Below are positions 31,706 through 43,521 of a stretch of DNA of 64,000 nt, in pieces (position 1 is the first letter of the stretch; each line of letters begins with the position of its first letter). Source of the DNA: Plasmopara viticola (Eukaryota > Oomycota > Peronosporomycetes > Peronosporales > Peronosporaceae); the NCBI GenBank assembly GCA_001695595.3, contig MBPM02000069.1, positions 310,001 to 374,000 on the forward strand. Direction: 5' to 3'. A model generated the notes under the pieces. That model ran no database searches. It saw only the letters and a list, made by a program, of their open reading frames with translations, and had not been told where the DNA came from. Made by a program: the position numbers and the translations under genes.

Positions 31706-34003
31706 TTACTCATACTCGAGAATGATATCGTCCACCTTAAGCGAGTCACCAGCAGAATGCACAATATTCTTAATGACGCCCCTCTTTTCGGAACGAAGTA
31801 CGTTCTGCATCTTCATGGCCTCCACTACAGCCAGTTCCTGGCCAAGCTCTACCTTCTGTCCGATATCCACTGCCACTGAAATAAGCACGCCGGGCATTGG
31901 GCACAGCAGCAAGTTGGATGTATCTACATCAGGTTTCGGCTGCATGTATTGTCCATATAAAGCTTCGACTTCATTGCGTACAACGACATCGTGAATAGCA
32001 CCATGAAATTGAAGACGAAAGCCCTCTGGTAATGACTGCATCATTTGCGATGCCAATGGTTTATTGAAATAACCATCCTGTTTTGAATGCAACGCTTTAA
32101 GTAGCGGGCCGTTCAATAACCAATTTACATTGCCAAGAACGTGCCACTTGTCGTCAACGAACGCAAGCATCGCTTCTCTAGTACGATGGTACGCGTTCTC
32201 GGTCTCAACTTCAACGACGACTACTGGTCTTAACTCTCCAAACGGTCCATCGATGCTAACTGACAGCGGAGTACCCAAGTTCTTGAGGTTGTTGCGCTCC
32301 GCAAGAGCGATAAGCTCTTCAGACGAAAGACCAGATGCAACCGCCCGCAGTCGAGGCACAACTCCTGCTTGGTCAGAAACAAACTCTAGTTCGTCTTCAT
32401 TGAGCGAATTAAACAAGCTGAAACGCTCCAAGGGTGTTGACTGGATACGAGTTGAGACCTGACTGCTGGCACGGCTCTTCTTCACATGCATGATGGCACC
32501 AACGACTCGAAGATCTTCCATTTCGGGCTTCGTGAGTTTCACACCACTATATCCATCTGGATACTCTTCCTCAATAAACTTCGTGGTAATTTTTCCGCTG
32601 ACGAAGCGAGGGTGGCGATAAACATCCTGTAAGAACGACACATTATTGCCCGGCCCACGAATAACATAATTTTCCAGCGCCGTCTTCATGCGCTCCAAGC
32701 ACTCGCCGCGATCCTTGCCGTACGTGATTAGCTTTGAGATCATAGGATCGTAGAACATCGAGATATCGCTTCCTTCGTTCACCCCCGAGTCCACACGAAC
32801 GCCCCGAAGATGACGAGGCTCCTGATACTGCAAAAGACGTCCGACTGACGGCAAAAATCCTCGAAGTGGATCCTCAGCGTACACACGGCTTTCCATCGCC
32901 CAGCCGTGGATTTTCATGGACCCATCGACCAAAGTTTTGGGAAGTTCATGTCCCGCTGCCACTCGAATCATTTGCTCCACAAGATCGACGCCCGAGATGA
33001 GCTCTGTGACAGGATGTTCCACCTGTAAACGCGTGTTCATTTCTAAAAAGTAAAAGTTCTTGTGTTTATCACACAGAAACTCTACAGTTCCGGCACTTAC
33101 ATACCCCACCTTTCTGGCCAGCATTGCAGCCTGCTTACCCATGGCGAGTCTCATTTCTGGATCCAGTAATACACTCGGTGCTTCTTCAATGACCTTCTGG
33201 TTGCGGCGTTGGATCGAACACTCCCGTTCGGGAAGCGCCACGACGTTGCCCTGCGAATCCGCAATAAGTTGGATTTCAATATGACGAGGGTCTTCGATGA
33301 ATTTTTCAAGGAACATGCGATCGTCTCCAAAACTGCTGGCTGCCTCCTCTTTCGACAAGCGATAGCCCATGCGCACCTCGTCATCGTTATAAGCGACACG
33401 CATGCCCTTTCCACCTCCACCAGCACTAGCTTTGATCATGACTGGGTACCCAATCTCTCGAGCCACTTGGATTGCTTCCTCGGGTGAAGCAATTTCCCCA
33501 AGAAAGCCTGGAATGGTGTTGACGCCCGCATCCAATGCCAGTTGCTTGGACTTGATCTTGTCACCCATGGCCTGAATGGCCACGTGGTTTGGTCCGATAA
33601 ATTTCACGTCAATGGCCTCGAGCGCCTCGCAAAAGTCTTTATTCTCAGAAAGGAATCCGTAGCCTGGGTGTACAGCTTGTGCGCCGGTGGACTGGATGGC
33701 TTTCACAATCTTGGGAATACTGAGGTAACTATGGCTTGAAGGCGCGGGACCGACGCACACGGCTTCGTCAGCCATGCGTACAGCCACGGAATTTACGTCA
33801 GGTTCCGAGTAAACAGCCACGGTCTTGATGCCCAGTTTCTTGCATGTGCGCATGACGCGCACGGCAATCTCGCCGCGGTTGGCAACAAGAATTTTATCAA
33901 AGAGCTTCTCGTTCGGAGCCGTGTGCAGCTGGTAAGATTCTGTTAGTGCGCGTCGGCGCGAGCTGAACTGCAGCTGACGTCGCAGTAGACGTGCCGACAG
34001 CAT
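31706..34003 (-). CDS. PCCA: Propionyl-CoA carboxylase alpha subunit (mitochondrial)
   Basis: An intact 765-residue frame for the biotin-bearing subunit of propionyl-CoA carboxylase, which makes methylmalonyl-CoA from propionyl-CoA (valine, isoleucine, odd-chain lipid breakdown) in the mitochondrial matrix. The first ~35 residues are arginine- and serine-rich and resemble a mitochondrial presequence (MLSARLLRRQLQFSSRRRAL). Biotin carboxylase follows: KILVANRGEIA near 38, ATP-grasp loop GGGGKG at 195-200, ERECSIQRRNQK at 259-270 and EMNTRLQVEHPVTE at 321-334. Central residues such as VRVDSGVNEGSDISMFYDPMISKL favour PCCA over methylcrotonyl- or acetyl-CoA carboxylase. The C-terminal biotinyl domain has EAMKMQN with the biotin lysine at 731. 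No introns or breaks. The beta subunit is not in this window. The nearest upstream in-frame ATG is the one used. Confidence 0.95.
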   Translation of the reverse strand: MLSARLLRRQLQFSSRRRALTESYQLHTAPNEKLFDKILVANRGEIAVRVMRTCKKLGIKTVAVYSEPDVNSVAVRMADEAVCVGPAPSSHSYLSIPKIVKAIQSTGAQAVHPGYGFLSENKDFCEALEAIDVKFIGPNHVAIQAMGDKIKSKQLALDAGVNTIPGFLGEIASPEEAIQVAREIGYPVMIKASAGGGGKGMRVAYNDDEVRMGYRLSKEEAASSFGDDRMFLEKFIEDPRHIEIQLIADSQGNVVALPERECSIQRRNQKVIEEAPSVLLDPEMRLAMGKQAAMLARKVGYVSAGTVEFLCDKHKNFYFLEMNTRLQVEHPVTELISGVDLVEQMIRVAAGHELPKTLVDGSMKIHGWAMESRVYAEDPLRGFLPSVGRLLQYQEPRHLRGVRVDSGVNEGSDISMFYDPMISKLITYGKDRGECLERMKTALENYVIRGPGNNVSFLQDVYRHPRFVSGKITTKFIEEEYPDGYSGVKLTKPEMEDLRVVGAIMHVKKSRASSQVSTRIQSTPLERFSLFNSLNEDELEFVSDQAGVVPRLRAVASGLSSEELIALAERNNLKNLGTPLSVSIDGPFGELRPVVVVEVETENAYHRTREAMLAFVDDKWHVLGNVNWLLNGPLLKALHSKQDGYFNKPLASQMMQSLPEGFRLQFHGAIHDVVVRNEVEALYGQYMQPKPDVDTSNLLLCPMPGVLISVAVDIGQKVELGQELAVVEAMKMQNVLRSEKRGVIKNIVHSAGDSLKVDDIILEYE

Positions 34004-34699
34004 TGCAGAGTGATTGTCGGATACGCCTCTCTTTTTAGAGGCTCCTTTTCTATTTTACGACTTGAAAAAGACAATTTTCCCCCTTTCTTTACCATTTTAT
34101 TGCTTTTAACTCAATAAAAAAATGAATAGCGTTTTTACCCGAAGCACGCCTGCCGTAAAAGTATTACCGGCTGAGCTATCAGCTCATAGGCTCAAATATC
34201 GCAACACGAAGCCGAGTGAAAGCTGACTTTCTGTTAAGAAACGGAGCCACAAAAGAATGCTCCTGGTGCACGACAAGTCGCAATTGGTGACCACTGAGAA
34301 GCTTACAAAACTCGATTGAGTTCAACACCGGTCTGCATACTGAGGTGTTTCCAAAGACACAAAAATGGATGTTGTCTGTACGTAAGTTACAGAGCTGAAG
34401 TTTGTGCAATTGAAGGTATGACGAAGACAGGAAAAAGGAATACAATGATACAGTCTAACAAATACAATTTAATGCATACGTCCATCCTTTTAAGACCAAA
34501 AGTGTCAAACAGTCGTTAGCCGACAAATCGTATATCTTTCTTCAAGTCTCCACTCTACAAGGAGCTGTGTGACTCCGTCACGCCTAGTAGCACGTTCACC
34601 CCGTGGTGATTTAATTTTCTGTTTGAGCCCTCGCACAGGTTGCGGGATGGATAAACCACTGGGTTGTATATGTCGGACGTGTGCGAACAAGACACCACA
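34004..34699. other. PCCA upstream region, no gene seen
   Basis: Intergenic DNA between PCCA and the gypsy relic. A stretch near 34320..34380 encodes TGLHTEVFPKTQKW on the plus strand, which loosely resembles TGFYTELFWRRQKR at 38930; the meaning is unclear. Confidence 0.4.
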
Positions 34700-35639
34700 T
34701 CAAAATCGAAAGCGTTTTGTATAGAAAAAGGACAAGAACGACAGCTGGGCTAGATCGGCAGTATGTAACAGTTGTAGCATTGTGAGCCACATATCGCCGA
34801 AATGTACCGCTCCTTAACGTAAGGAAGCGAATCTTAACAGTAAAGATGCACTATATGCTATTCTCGAAGCAAAAGCTCAAGCAATCAACGCGTTGATCAA
34901 GGAAGACTTGACGAAGTCTTCATCAACAATGGAAACAATCTTTACGGTGTATACAAGACTTGGTGAAGCGATTTGAGCTCGAAGTAATCAAGGGTGGGAT
35001 GGTACAAGTCAATCTTGGCTACAACCAGGTTGTTCATCGCCCCCGACAAACGGTGCGCATGAAAATGCAGATACCTGTTCTTTTTTGAACAATAAGAACG
35101 TTCCAAGTCATGCCTGTTCCTGAAAAAGAATGTTCACATCGACATGATGTGGTTTCGTAGACAACATTCAGGTATCAACTGGACTACTGCGCATGTCTCC
35201 TCCCATCATCGCGGAGCACTACGCGGCAATTCGACTTAAACCGCACTATCAACGCCCGTTTAATTGGACTTGTGAACAAAGCAAGACTCGAATAAATCAG
35301 AGCGGTGACATTAAGGATCGAATTGATCAGAGCCGCGACATTTTCGATTACTATTGGCAACAACGTCACCAAGACCATCAAGGAATGACGCAGCCAATTA
35401 TTCTTACCATGTTTCGAGAATAAGCGTCACGACATTAAAATGAAGCTGTCTTCGTCTTTGTCGTTACCGTTATCGTCAGCAAATCTCGTGACGATCTTGC
35501 CGGCGATATCGATGTTGGGTAAGGAAGACACTTTCGACGCTTCGTCCGGTTTTCGTGCATGGGCATTCATTAGGGGTTACTATTTAATTTAATTGTATGA
35601 ATAGGGTGTCTCATTTACCACTTCTCCGACCCCAGATGA

Positions 35640-36540
35640 TCTATTTGAGTACCCAGTCACTCCCATGGGACTGAGCGGAAGCCCGGGTATGCCTAACCAA
35701 CTTTTGCGGAAAGTCTTCACAGATTTAAGGGATGTGATGAACGTCGTAGACGTGTTCACACGAAGTAAAGATGTCGCAGACCACGCAACGGCTTTTGACC
35801 GAGGTATCAGACGATGTAAAGATCAGCAACTTGCATCAAGTTGTCAAGGTGTCAATATCACGTGAATATGGTCCCATGTCTTGGGAATTTGTCGGACGAA
35901 AAGGAATCCGAATCGACCCCGACAAATTTGAAATTATCGCAGAATGGCCTGTGCCCAAGACAAAGAACCGCCCCTTAGGCACTACAGTCCATTTCCCAAG
36001 ATTCTGCAAGGACTTTGTGCAATTGGCAGGAGCACTCCACGGCAGGATTAAGTAAAAACGTCTTCGAGAAGCGATCGATCTCTCGGACGATCAGCTTCGA
36101 TGCTTCACCAACCTCAAGCGGCGCTCAACGACCTTTTTAAGTATTATAAGCTTTTTTGAACCATTTGGTATACGAATGAACGCCTCGATTTTTGCGGTCC
36201 GTAGGGTCTTCTTTAAACGAGGAAGAGCAAGAGCATCCGATTGTTTTTCTAGTCGGAAGATAAAAACCAGCCGTGTTGAACCCCCCATTTATGAGTAAGA
36301 TCCACTCGCAATTATGCATGGGCTAAAAGTATGGCGTGTACAGCTTCTCGATTGATTATACACGATCGAAAAAGATCACAAAACCATTGCCGCACGAGAC
36401 TTGAAATCGCAGTGTAGTTCGATGCTTCAATAAGTTGGCTGAATATACCAATCTTTGATTGGAAATTTGATAAAATTAACACCATAGCTGATGCACTGTA
36501 ACGCTATCCGAAGATCGAGATTAAAGCTGCCCACGTTAGC
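35640..36540 (+). pseudogene. Gypsy RT and RNase H, catalytic box missing
   Basis: FEYPVTPMGLSGSPGMPNQLL and KVFTDLRDVMNV are followed directly by VDVFTRSKDVADH. In gypsy RT the YxDD catalytic box lies between these pieces, and here it has been deleted. Next come FVGRKGIRIDPDKFEII.EWPVP, FPRFCKDFVQLAGALH and RNase H-like pieces (DPLAIMHGLKVWRVQLLD, IEKDHKTIAA). Frameshifts and stops occur throughout. Confidence 0.75.
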
Positions 36541-36559
36541 TTGAAACCAAGGCTTAGAG

Positions 36560-37975
36560 TCGCGAGGTCGTGGCGACAATTAGTACAAACAAGGTTACAG
36601 ATGTTCGAACCGTAACGACGATGTATGCGTGGAATAGAGGCCTACTGTACATGACCAAAAAGCTGAGAAAAAAAGACGATGTGCCAAAGTACTTATTGCA
36701 GGATGGTATTATGTGTTACCAAAGTGGCAAAATGAGACTCCACGACTGCATATATCAGACGGCGAAGATCTAAAAATTGCCTCATTTGCTAGAATCATGA
36801 TTCTGTAACAGCAAACTACCCAAAATCTAATAAGATGTATCTGGTCATGCGGCAAAGCTACTGCTGGCCAAAGTTGACGAAATACATGCCAGCAAATGCA
36901 AAATGTGTCAGCACAACAAAGCTGGGCAGACCGATTGATTAAGTCTCTTAATATTCCAATAGGCAGATAGGATGACATTTCGATGGAGATCATCGTGTCT
37001 TTGCCGAAGAGAAAAATAGGATACAATGCCGTCCTTGTGGTTAATATCGCTTGACAAAAAGAGTCAGGTTCATCGCTACAAAGCCAACAAACGATACTGC
37101 AAAAGCTGCAAAGGTCTTCATGAAGAAATTCAAAAAGCATTATGACATACCATAACCACTGTGTCCGACCGAGAACCGAGTTTACATCGAAGTGATCGTC
37201 TCTTCTGTGAGAACTCGACACAGTTTGGCTTTGGGTTTTGGGCCGCAAATGGATAGACAAACGGAAAGAACTAATCGTTTAATGAAATAAAACCTCCAAT
37301 GTGTCGTCGACCCAGCACAAAGTGATTGGGATGACTTATTGCATTTGGCTGAGATAGCCAATAATCGACGCATACACTCTACAATTAGAATTTCACCATT
37401 CGAAGCGGATCTAGGATATGTTCCTTATATGTCGGATGATGTGGCATCAGATCCAATATTTAACAAGTTGAAAAAATAACCCCAAGCGTTTCTAGTTCAA
37501 CAAGCTGTCCTACACAAGGTCACACAAAACCGAGCAAGCGACACACAAGAGCACACGAGAGACTATTTCAACAAAAAAAGACCTGTCCATGGCTTTCAGG
37601 TTGGCGATACGAGAGTTTTGTGCGGCAAGATTTAGATTGAAGTCACAATGGTTGTCAAGGAAACTCGCACCAGGATATATTGACCCTTATCGATGGTAAG
37701 AAAAGTATTGCAAATTGTAACTATCAAAGAGAAATTTATTACATCCAAATTGTTACACTTTAACGTAGATGACGTATCGTAAGCGTCGCAAGCGTCAGCA
37801 AAAGGTGAAAAGGTCGTGTTGGCCGATGGCTTCGAAGTACAGATAGTCGAAGCCGTCATTGGCCACCCCAAAATACAAGGAAAACCTGCAGTACAAAAGT
37901 TGTTAAAACTAAAGAGAGAGCCCATAAAAGCCCACGGACGACCTAAAACAGATTTTTCGAGCTAATATTCTCTGT
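36560..37975 (+). pseudogene. Gypsy integrase and C-terminal region
   Basis: Decayed integrase with LLQDGIMCYQSGKMRL, a YCWPKLTKYM..AKCVSAQQ segment (zinc-binding region), VSDREPSLHRSDRLF (second catalytic aspartate region) and STIRISPFEADLGYVPYMSDD. The end contains chromodomain-like coding (FNVDDVS, GEKVVLADGFEVQIVEAVIGHP, PKTDF). Stops are present in every domain. Confidence 0.65.
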
Positions 37976-38035
37976 AGAAAATCCAAATAGATGAACTATA
38001 TGTTCTAAAATATGCATCTTTCTGAAGGGAGCTTA

Positions 38036-38462
38036 TGTGACGTAATCATCTTTACCGGCAGGTTTGCAGGTAATGTCCGTTAGGGCAAATAATACACTAC
38101 TCAAAAATCACATATGCATCGGCACTATTCATAGAAATCTGTGACTTTATAGCATTAGATCAAAAAGCAAGGCTCAAATGATTGGTAATCATTGAAAATC
38201 AAAAGACCGTGCTCGTTTAACATTATCCAGGATGTGTGAAAAGCGAGATGAAGTAGAGAAGAATGAATTCCTGCAAGGGGGTAGCTATGGATGGGAGAGC
38301 CACCAATTGGGCTGTAGCAATACAATAGTCCGTAAGAGCTCTTTTTATGTATCAATCATAAATGTCTTTCATGCAACTTACACTCCTCCTCCTTTGCACT
38401 GCTTACCGCCCGAGTCTCGTCCGACAACCAACCTTTGAAAAACCTTCCTCGGTAAATGTGTT
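38036..38462 (+). repeat. Gypsy 3' LTR
   Basis: Starts TGTGACGTAATC and ends near AATGTGTTA, about 427 bp. It aligns along its length with the solo LTR at 49269..49999 once the insertion there is removed, sharing CCAGGATGTGTG, GGCTGTAGCAA and GTAAGAGCTCTT. Confidence 0.75.
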
Positions 38463-39487
38463 AATCTTACAGTACAAAATCATTCGCATCCAAAGGTGAC
38501 TATCACTTATACCAAGGCTGCGGACAATGTCTTACCTGAAAAAGAAAAACTGCAACATCAGATCGAGCAATGTGGCGTTGAAGTGAACAGTCTAAATGTC
38601 GAAAAAGTGCTGCATCGACGGAAAATTGTGGACGCGCAGGTGCTCTGACTGCAAACTAAAGCCTTAGGCCATACGCTAGCATCTTCATCAGAGGTGCCGA
38701 CGCCGGCTTCCTAAAAATGTATTTTTTCACAGGTAAGCCTACACTATCTGTCATTCTCCTGCGGGTATTTAAATGAAACTTAAACTCGAGATCTGGATGA
38801 AAAGGTGTGTAATTGTCTGTTCAATAAAGCTCAGAGTTCGAGCGAAAAAGCTCGTTTTGCAGTAGAAAACCTTGATGGAGTGGTGGCTCCAGTTCAGGTG
38901 TGGAGAAGAGACATTTTAGATGTTCGTACCGGCTTCTATACTGAGCTTTTTTGGAGACGCCAAAAAAGGCTATTCTGCATACTGGGTTCTTGTCACTTAT
39001 GATAAATTAGCAGCAAAACGCATGAATATTGAATAAAAAACAAAGGCGTCATTTGCATTTTATTGCACCCTTCAATCCTTTTGAGGCCGATGATAGGCTC
39101 ACTGTGAGATCGCTCATCTTTTAAGTTGCACTCTTTGCGCAAAATATTTTGTGATCTCGCTATGCGACACACCATTTCTGCGTTGTTTAAATGTAAGATA
39201 CTGAATCTATCATTTCCAATACAACTTTTTGTCACCTATATGTCTACCAAGCCTGACTAGGATTTTAGTTTTGTTTTCTTATGCCCAAATGTGTGCCTGC
39301 GTGTCTTCGTTGTCGCTGTATAAAACGTTTGGAAAAGTTTTCCTCGCTCGACAGTGTTAAGGCTAATTTTGCCAGCATACACGCGGTTATGTTCAGTCAC
39401 GTGCTGATCACGGTACTTTTACAGCGCTCCTAGCATCCCTACATTGGATGAGCTGATGAAAAAATATGTGCAGTATTGTTTCCTTAT
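38463..39487. other. No clear gene; coiled-coil-like fragment
   Basis: At about 38500..38650 the plus strand encodes TKAADNVLPEKEKLQHQIEQ and NSLNVEKVL, which looks like part of a coiled coil. The frame 38805..39002 ends in DILDVRTGFYTELFWRRQ. Neither is assignable. They may be further retroelement gag remains. Confidence 0.35.
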
Positions 39488-39495
39488 TATAGTTT

Positions 39496-40568
39496 GGGAA
39501 ATGATACCGGGCAGGCACTTTTCGCTAACGGGCAGGCACTGGTGTTTATATGAATTAAATTGATTGGCATTTCTTCTCTGTGATTGGCTTGAGAGTCAAT
39601 TCTCAGTCGTGATAACTTCTTTTGGCTTCGCTTTAACGTCCGTAATTCGCCAGATGCTTAAAATAGTGTTTTTTGTGCTTTGGCTGCTTTCTCTTAGAAA
39701 TAACGAATTTCTTTTTCAAGTGATCTTCGCTCATTATCGCTTTCCAAACGCAGCTTTTCGTACCGAATAGACCAAGACTTTTCTAAAGATCGATTCGCAT
39801 CGTTGGCATGAACAGAGGAACGTTGCAAAACTTCCAACTTGCCTTAACTAGAGCGTAGTTGTGACGCCAAGTGCTCAAGCTTGGAGTTCACCGATAAATC
39901 GTGTTGTTTCCAGCATGCTTGCAGTGCTTGAGTCCTTGTTTTAAACTCTTCTTTAAGCGCTGAAATAGTCTCACGCACAAGACTAATCACCGACTGGTAT
40001 CTATTTTTGTTCAATACCTGACGACCACAACTTAAATGAGAGCATAGCTCTACCTTGACACTATCAAGCTCTCGCTAGGCTGCCCCTTTGTCATCTTTGA
40101 GCGCAGACACCGCTTGCAATGCTTCGCTTGCTCGTCGACATTCGTCATCAACTTGTCGCAACGGCGAATTCTTTTACAAAGCAAATTGTTGTTGCCAGTG
40201 CGTCTGTCGCTGTCGAGCTGCCAGACTTGTTGAGGACTTGGCAGACAATGCGTTTGCCAGCTGCTTCACTACTTCCTGCACCTGAGTTGCCCGTCGCGTC
40301 AACTCTATATGTTGATGTAATTGAGCTTGCCAAGAGTTTGCAGGGTGTTGATGGTGACGTTACTGCGAAAGAATACGTCAAAGTTGCGTGGAAAGATGCG
40401 GTTTTAAAGTAGTTTTGGATAAGTTGCATCTGAGATTGGTGTAAATTGATATCACGACTGAGAATTAACCTTCCAGCCAATCACCGAGAAGAAATGCCAA
40501 TCAATTTAATTCATATAAACATCAGTGCCTGCCCGTTAGCGAAAAGTGCCTGCCCGGTATCATTTCCC
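39496..40568. mobile_element. TIR DNA transposon, non-autonomous, 8-bp TSD
   Basis: A 1073-bp element with 119-bp terminal inverted repeats (39496..39614 and 40450..40568; about 90% identical by eye) starting GGGAAATGATACCGGGCAGG. Each end contains two copies of the subterminal word CGGGCAGGCACT. The 8-bp word TATAGTTT flanks it exactly (39488..39495 and 40569..40576). Eight-base duplications are typical of hAT elements, although the ends do not start with the usual CAGGG. No transposase is present. The interior carries a decayed coiled-coil coding segment, described separately. Confidence 0.9.
39660..40140 (-). pseudogene. Coiled-coil coding relic inside the TIR element
   Basis: On the minus strand the interior reads VSLVRETISALKEEFKTRT, QALQACWKQHDLSVNSKLEH, LEVLQRSSVHANDANRSLEK and LRLESDNERRSLEKEIRYF, with few stops. 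The heptad-like spacing of leucines and the charge pattern indicate a long coiled coil. It is not a transposase domain. It may be a captured host gene fragment or a gag-like protein. The family is not recognised. Confidence 0.5.
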
Positions 40569-40778
40569 TATAGTTTTTGATATCAGTTCTCGTTAAAATT
40601 GATGGAGGATTGTAAATACAAAAATGTTTTATTTGTGATTACGAAGTCTACTCGTATACCTTTATTTTATTTCTTAATTGTGAATTTTCGAGTCAATTGG
40701 GGAATGAAATCGGCAAAAACGAAACGAGTTCGGAATCAACGCCTGCTACATTGGTGGAGATCTCCTAGTACAGGTTGT

Positions 40779-40801
40779 GTAGTGTGTGTGTGTGTGTTGT
40801 T
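40779..40801 (+). repeat. Short (GT)n microsatellite
   Basis: About ten GT units with one interruption, just inside an otherwise unassigned stretch. Confidence 0.7.
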
Positions 40802-42269
40802 TCGTGGAGATAGGCGACCTCGAAAAGGCCATCCGATCCTACGATTGACATGCCAGCTAGTCAGAAGGTAACATTTTTTCGAGTGTCACCATTAGTTTAT
40901 GCAACATAAAATAGTCTGCTTCCGTCGCTTCTTGAGACTGCTGAATTTTGCCTTGAGCTAACTGTCTGATCGCCACCATCACTGTACATGGAGCGATACA
41001 CAGCGAGCGCATGCTGTGGTTTTGTGGTTGGATCACGGTCGGGCAACGATTCGAAGAACGCATCAGCAACTCTAGGACGCACTAAACTCTGCTAAACTGA
41101 TACACCAGGCGCAATCGAGGCCGGAGCGCGTGGCTTGCCACTCACGAAACTCTGCGATCTCTTCTTGGATTTCGTTCTCGCTGGGGAGATTATATCGGTC
41201 TGGATGATGTTGGTGCAGTATCTCAAGCATTCCACCAGGCCCAAGCTTATCCGACTGTCGCCGTTCTCCTTGGAGAAATACCTTGTACATTTCATTGTGA
41301 AACACAGCTGCATACCGCCTCCCATACATGGACCCTTTCTTCATCCGCATACCCAGCCCGATTTGAGTCCATGCGTGATGATACTGTCACCGATTGCATC
41401 CTTCATGAGTGGTTATGTTCTTGAATCTCGCGCAGTAAGATCACCGATCCGCTGCATCTCGAGTGTACGCAAAACAGCACACGAGACAGCGTTCCGAGCA
41501 GATTGGTCGGCATCGGACGAGCCGGTCGTTGTTGACACCTTTAGGGTACGCTTTCATCGCCGAGTCCGCTGGCGATTCTGCCCTTGAGTTGCTATCTTTA
41601 CGCCTGTGAGTGGCCCGAAGCAGACCGCTGGATCGATGACATTGTGTGTCGTCGCTGGCAATTCCTCAATGTTCAGATTCCCTCCTTCGATCCTCTCCTC
41701 TTCGTCGATCGTATCATCGAGGTACTCATCAAAATCATTGGGGTCGATGTCATCGTAATCGTTGGGGTCTCGATAGTCTTCTCAAAGTGATATGGCGTCG
41801 CTGGTGCAGTCTGATTGTGAGGCGAGCTCCTGATAGCTTCCATTTGGGACTACACTGACCGATTGCTCACTTGCCGTAATGAGCAGCGTTTGTACGCTTT
41901 CGATGCCCGAATCCTCGTACACCGTCATCGTATAAGGAGAGCACACAGCGTACCCATCCGTGGCTGAGCCTAACAGCTCGCCATGCAGCAGATCGAACTG
42001 AATGTAGTTCGAGTGCTTCACATATCGCCGCACAGCCTTCTCGATTACTTCCACTGCCTTCACTGGCGTCTGGAGAGGATCTCGATCATGCGTAACCAAC
42101 TTAACGACACAATTGCGAAGCCCACCTCGGCTCGTTAAACTTACGACGGCTTGCGTTGGTGTTTTGCAGTCGCTTCCTTCTCGCACCCATGCCAACAACG
42201 ATCGCATCGCCCGGGAAAAATGCGCATCTAAGATGCTATTGCCATCTTGTGTTTCAGTGTGCACGAAGC

Positions 42270-42330
42270 GAGTTACTTGAATCCCGTGAATGGCCGACAC
42301 CAGCGGCCATTCACGGGATTCAAGTAACTC
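42270..42330. repeat. Perfect 27-bp hairpin, 7-nt loop
   Basis: Arm 42270..42296 starts GAGTTACTTGAATCCC; arm 42304..42330 is its exact reverse complement; loop ACACCAG. It lies inside the decayed ORF at the HGIQVTRFVHTETQ position, so one arm has replaced coding sequence by an inverted copy of its neighbour. Confidence 0.95.
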
Positions 42331-43521
42331 ACTGATTCCGCAGAAGTAGGATGAGCGTGTTTTTGTAGGAAGTAGCATTATTGGACTGAAACACGATCCT
42401 CTTGATGTGCGGCGAGTCAACCTTCAGACGCATCACAATAGCTTCGATCACAGACGCCACGGCTTCTTTGTCTTGCTTTGTGTCAGCCATCGACAAGTGG
42501 TCGTAGTACAGCCGTTGGTCGACCGCGGTCTGACTCTAAGGATCCAATACGAAGTATTGAACGAGGGCTCCATGCCAGCCCATACTCCTCTTGCCATAAT
42601 GATCCACCGTCTTTTCACGATAATAGAGAGTCTCCAGCTTCAATTTAAAGTCCACAATGATGAGCGCTTCGTCTGGTGACCCTTGCTGTATACACTGCTC
42701 CTTCATACCAGCAACGATGTGTGCGATGATGTCGCTGCCCAAGAAACAACTTGGACTTCTGTGCACAGTCGTCGATCACAGTTAACACCAAGGGCGAAGT
42801 GTGTGTGATATTGAAGGATAGACGTGCAGTCCGCGCGGATGTCGGTCGCTCTGTGCTCGGCAGAGGCGGAGAGGCCAACCTTGATATCATGAATCGCACA
42901 CGGTCGTTCTGCAGTCTTGATGCGTGCGTCGAAGCCGTACTTTAGATAAGCCGCGTTGAACTCCATATCAACGAGCACTTTCTCCTTCACCGAAGGATTC
43001 GTGATCGTTTGCTCAACCATGTACTTGAGAACGTCGAACTGGTCGTTCACCAGATACCCAACGACATTCTCGACGGCTCTTCGCTCTCGAGCGTCACCAC
43101 CAGTCACAGCACCGATGATGCGATAAAATAAAGAGACCGAGACAGTTCCATCATTGGGATGGCTGGTCAACGACTCGTGATGGTAAGATTCGAACAACGA
43201 TGCTCGATTGCGTCTGCGCATGATAGCAGGCAGAATCACTACCACGCCATTCATTCGAACTTTCTTCACACCCTTCGAAAGAAATGACACCTTGTCCGGG
43301 CAAAATATGGAGGCGAGTACGGCATCAACGATGCTTTGGGTAGGCGCTAGACGGTCCGAGGTATTCGTTCAAGACTGAGGCCACTGGTGAGCTTCTCAAG
43401 ATCATGTCGAGCTCTTGAAAACGACCCTGGGGCCAACGTCAGTACTGGCACAACCTCGCAAAGCTGGGGAATCGTATCGCGTGGACCACAGGAAAGACCC
43501 GCAGAACTCGCTTCTCCGTAG

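Larger units (their letters stand above)
34700..38462 (+). mobile_element. Ty3/gypsy retrotransposon, strongly decayed, with 3' LTR
   Basis: Plus-strand relic in gypsy order (gag, RT, RNase H, integrase, LTR). The gag zinc knuckle CNSCSIVSHISPKC at 34764..34805 is intact. RT, RNase H and integrase follow with many stops. The 3' LTR is 38036..38462. No 5' LTR was found. The gag motif around KKDKND links it to the gag relic at 12309..13150. Confidence 0.8.

Noticed and set aside
32130..33487. Plus-strand open frames opposite PCCA
   Set aside because: Antisense shadows of a strongly conserved gene.
34141..34200. Possible tRNA upstream of PCCA (GATAGCTCAGCCGGTA on the minus strand)
   Set aside because: Only an A-box-like word; no anticodon arm, T arm or acceptor stem follows.
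40148..40480. Minus-strand frame of 110 codons at the right end of the TIR element
   Set aside because: It spans the inverted repeat and a compositionally biased stretch; the coiled-coil frame beside it explains the coding signal better.
41135..41587. Plus-strand frame of 150 codons
   Set aside because: Antisense to the C-terminal part of the decayed repeat-encoded ORF, whose minus-strand motifs are recognisable.
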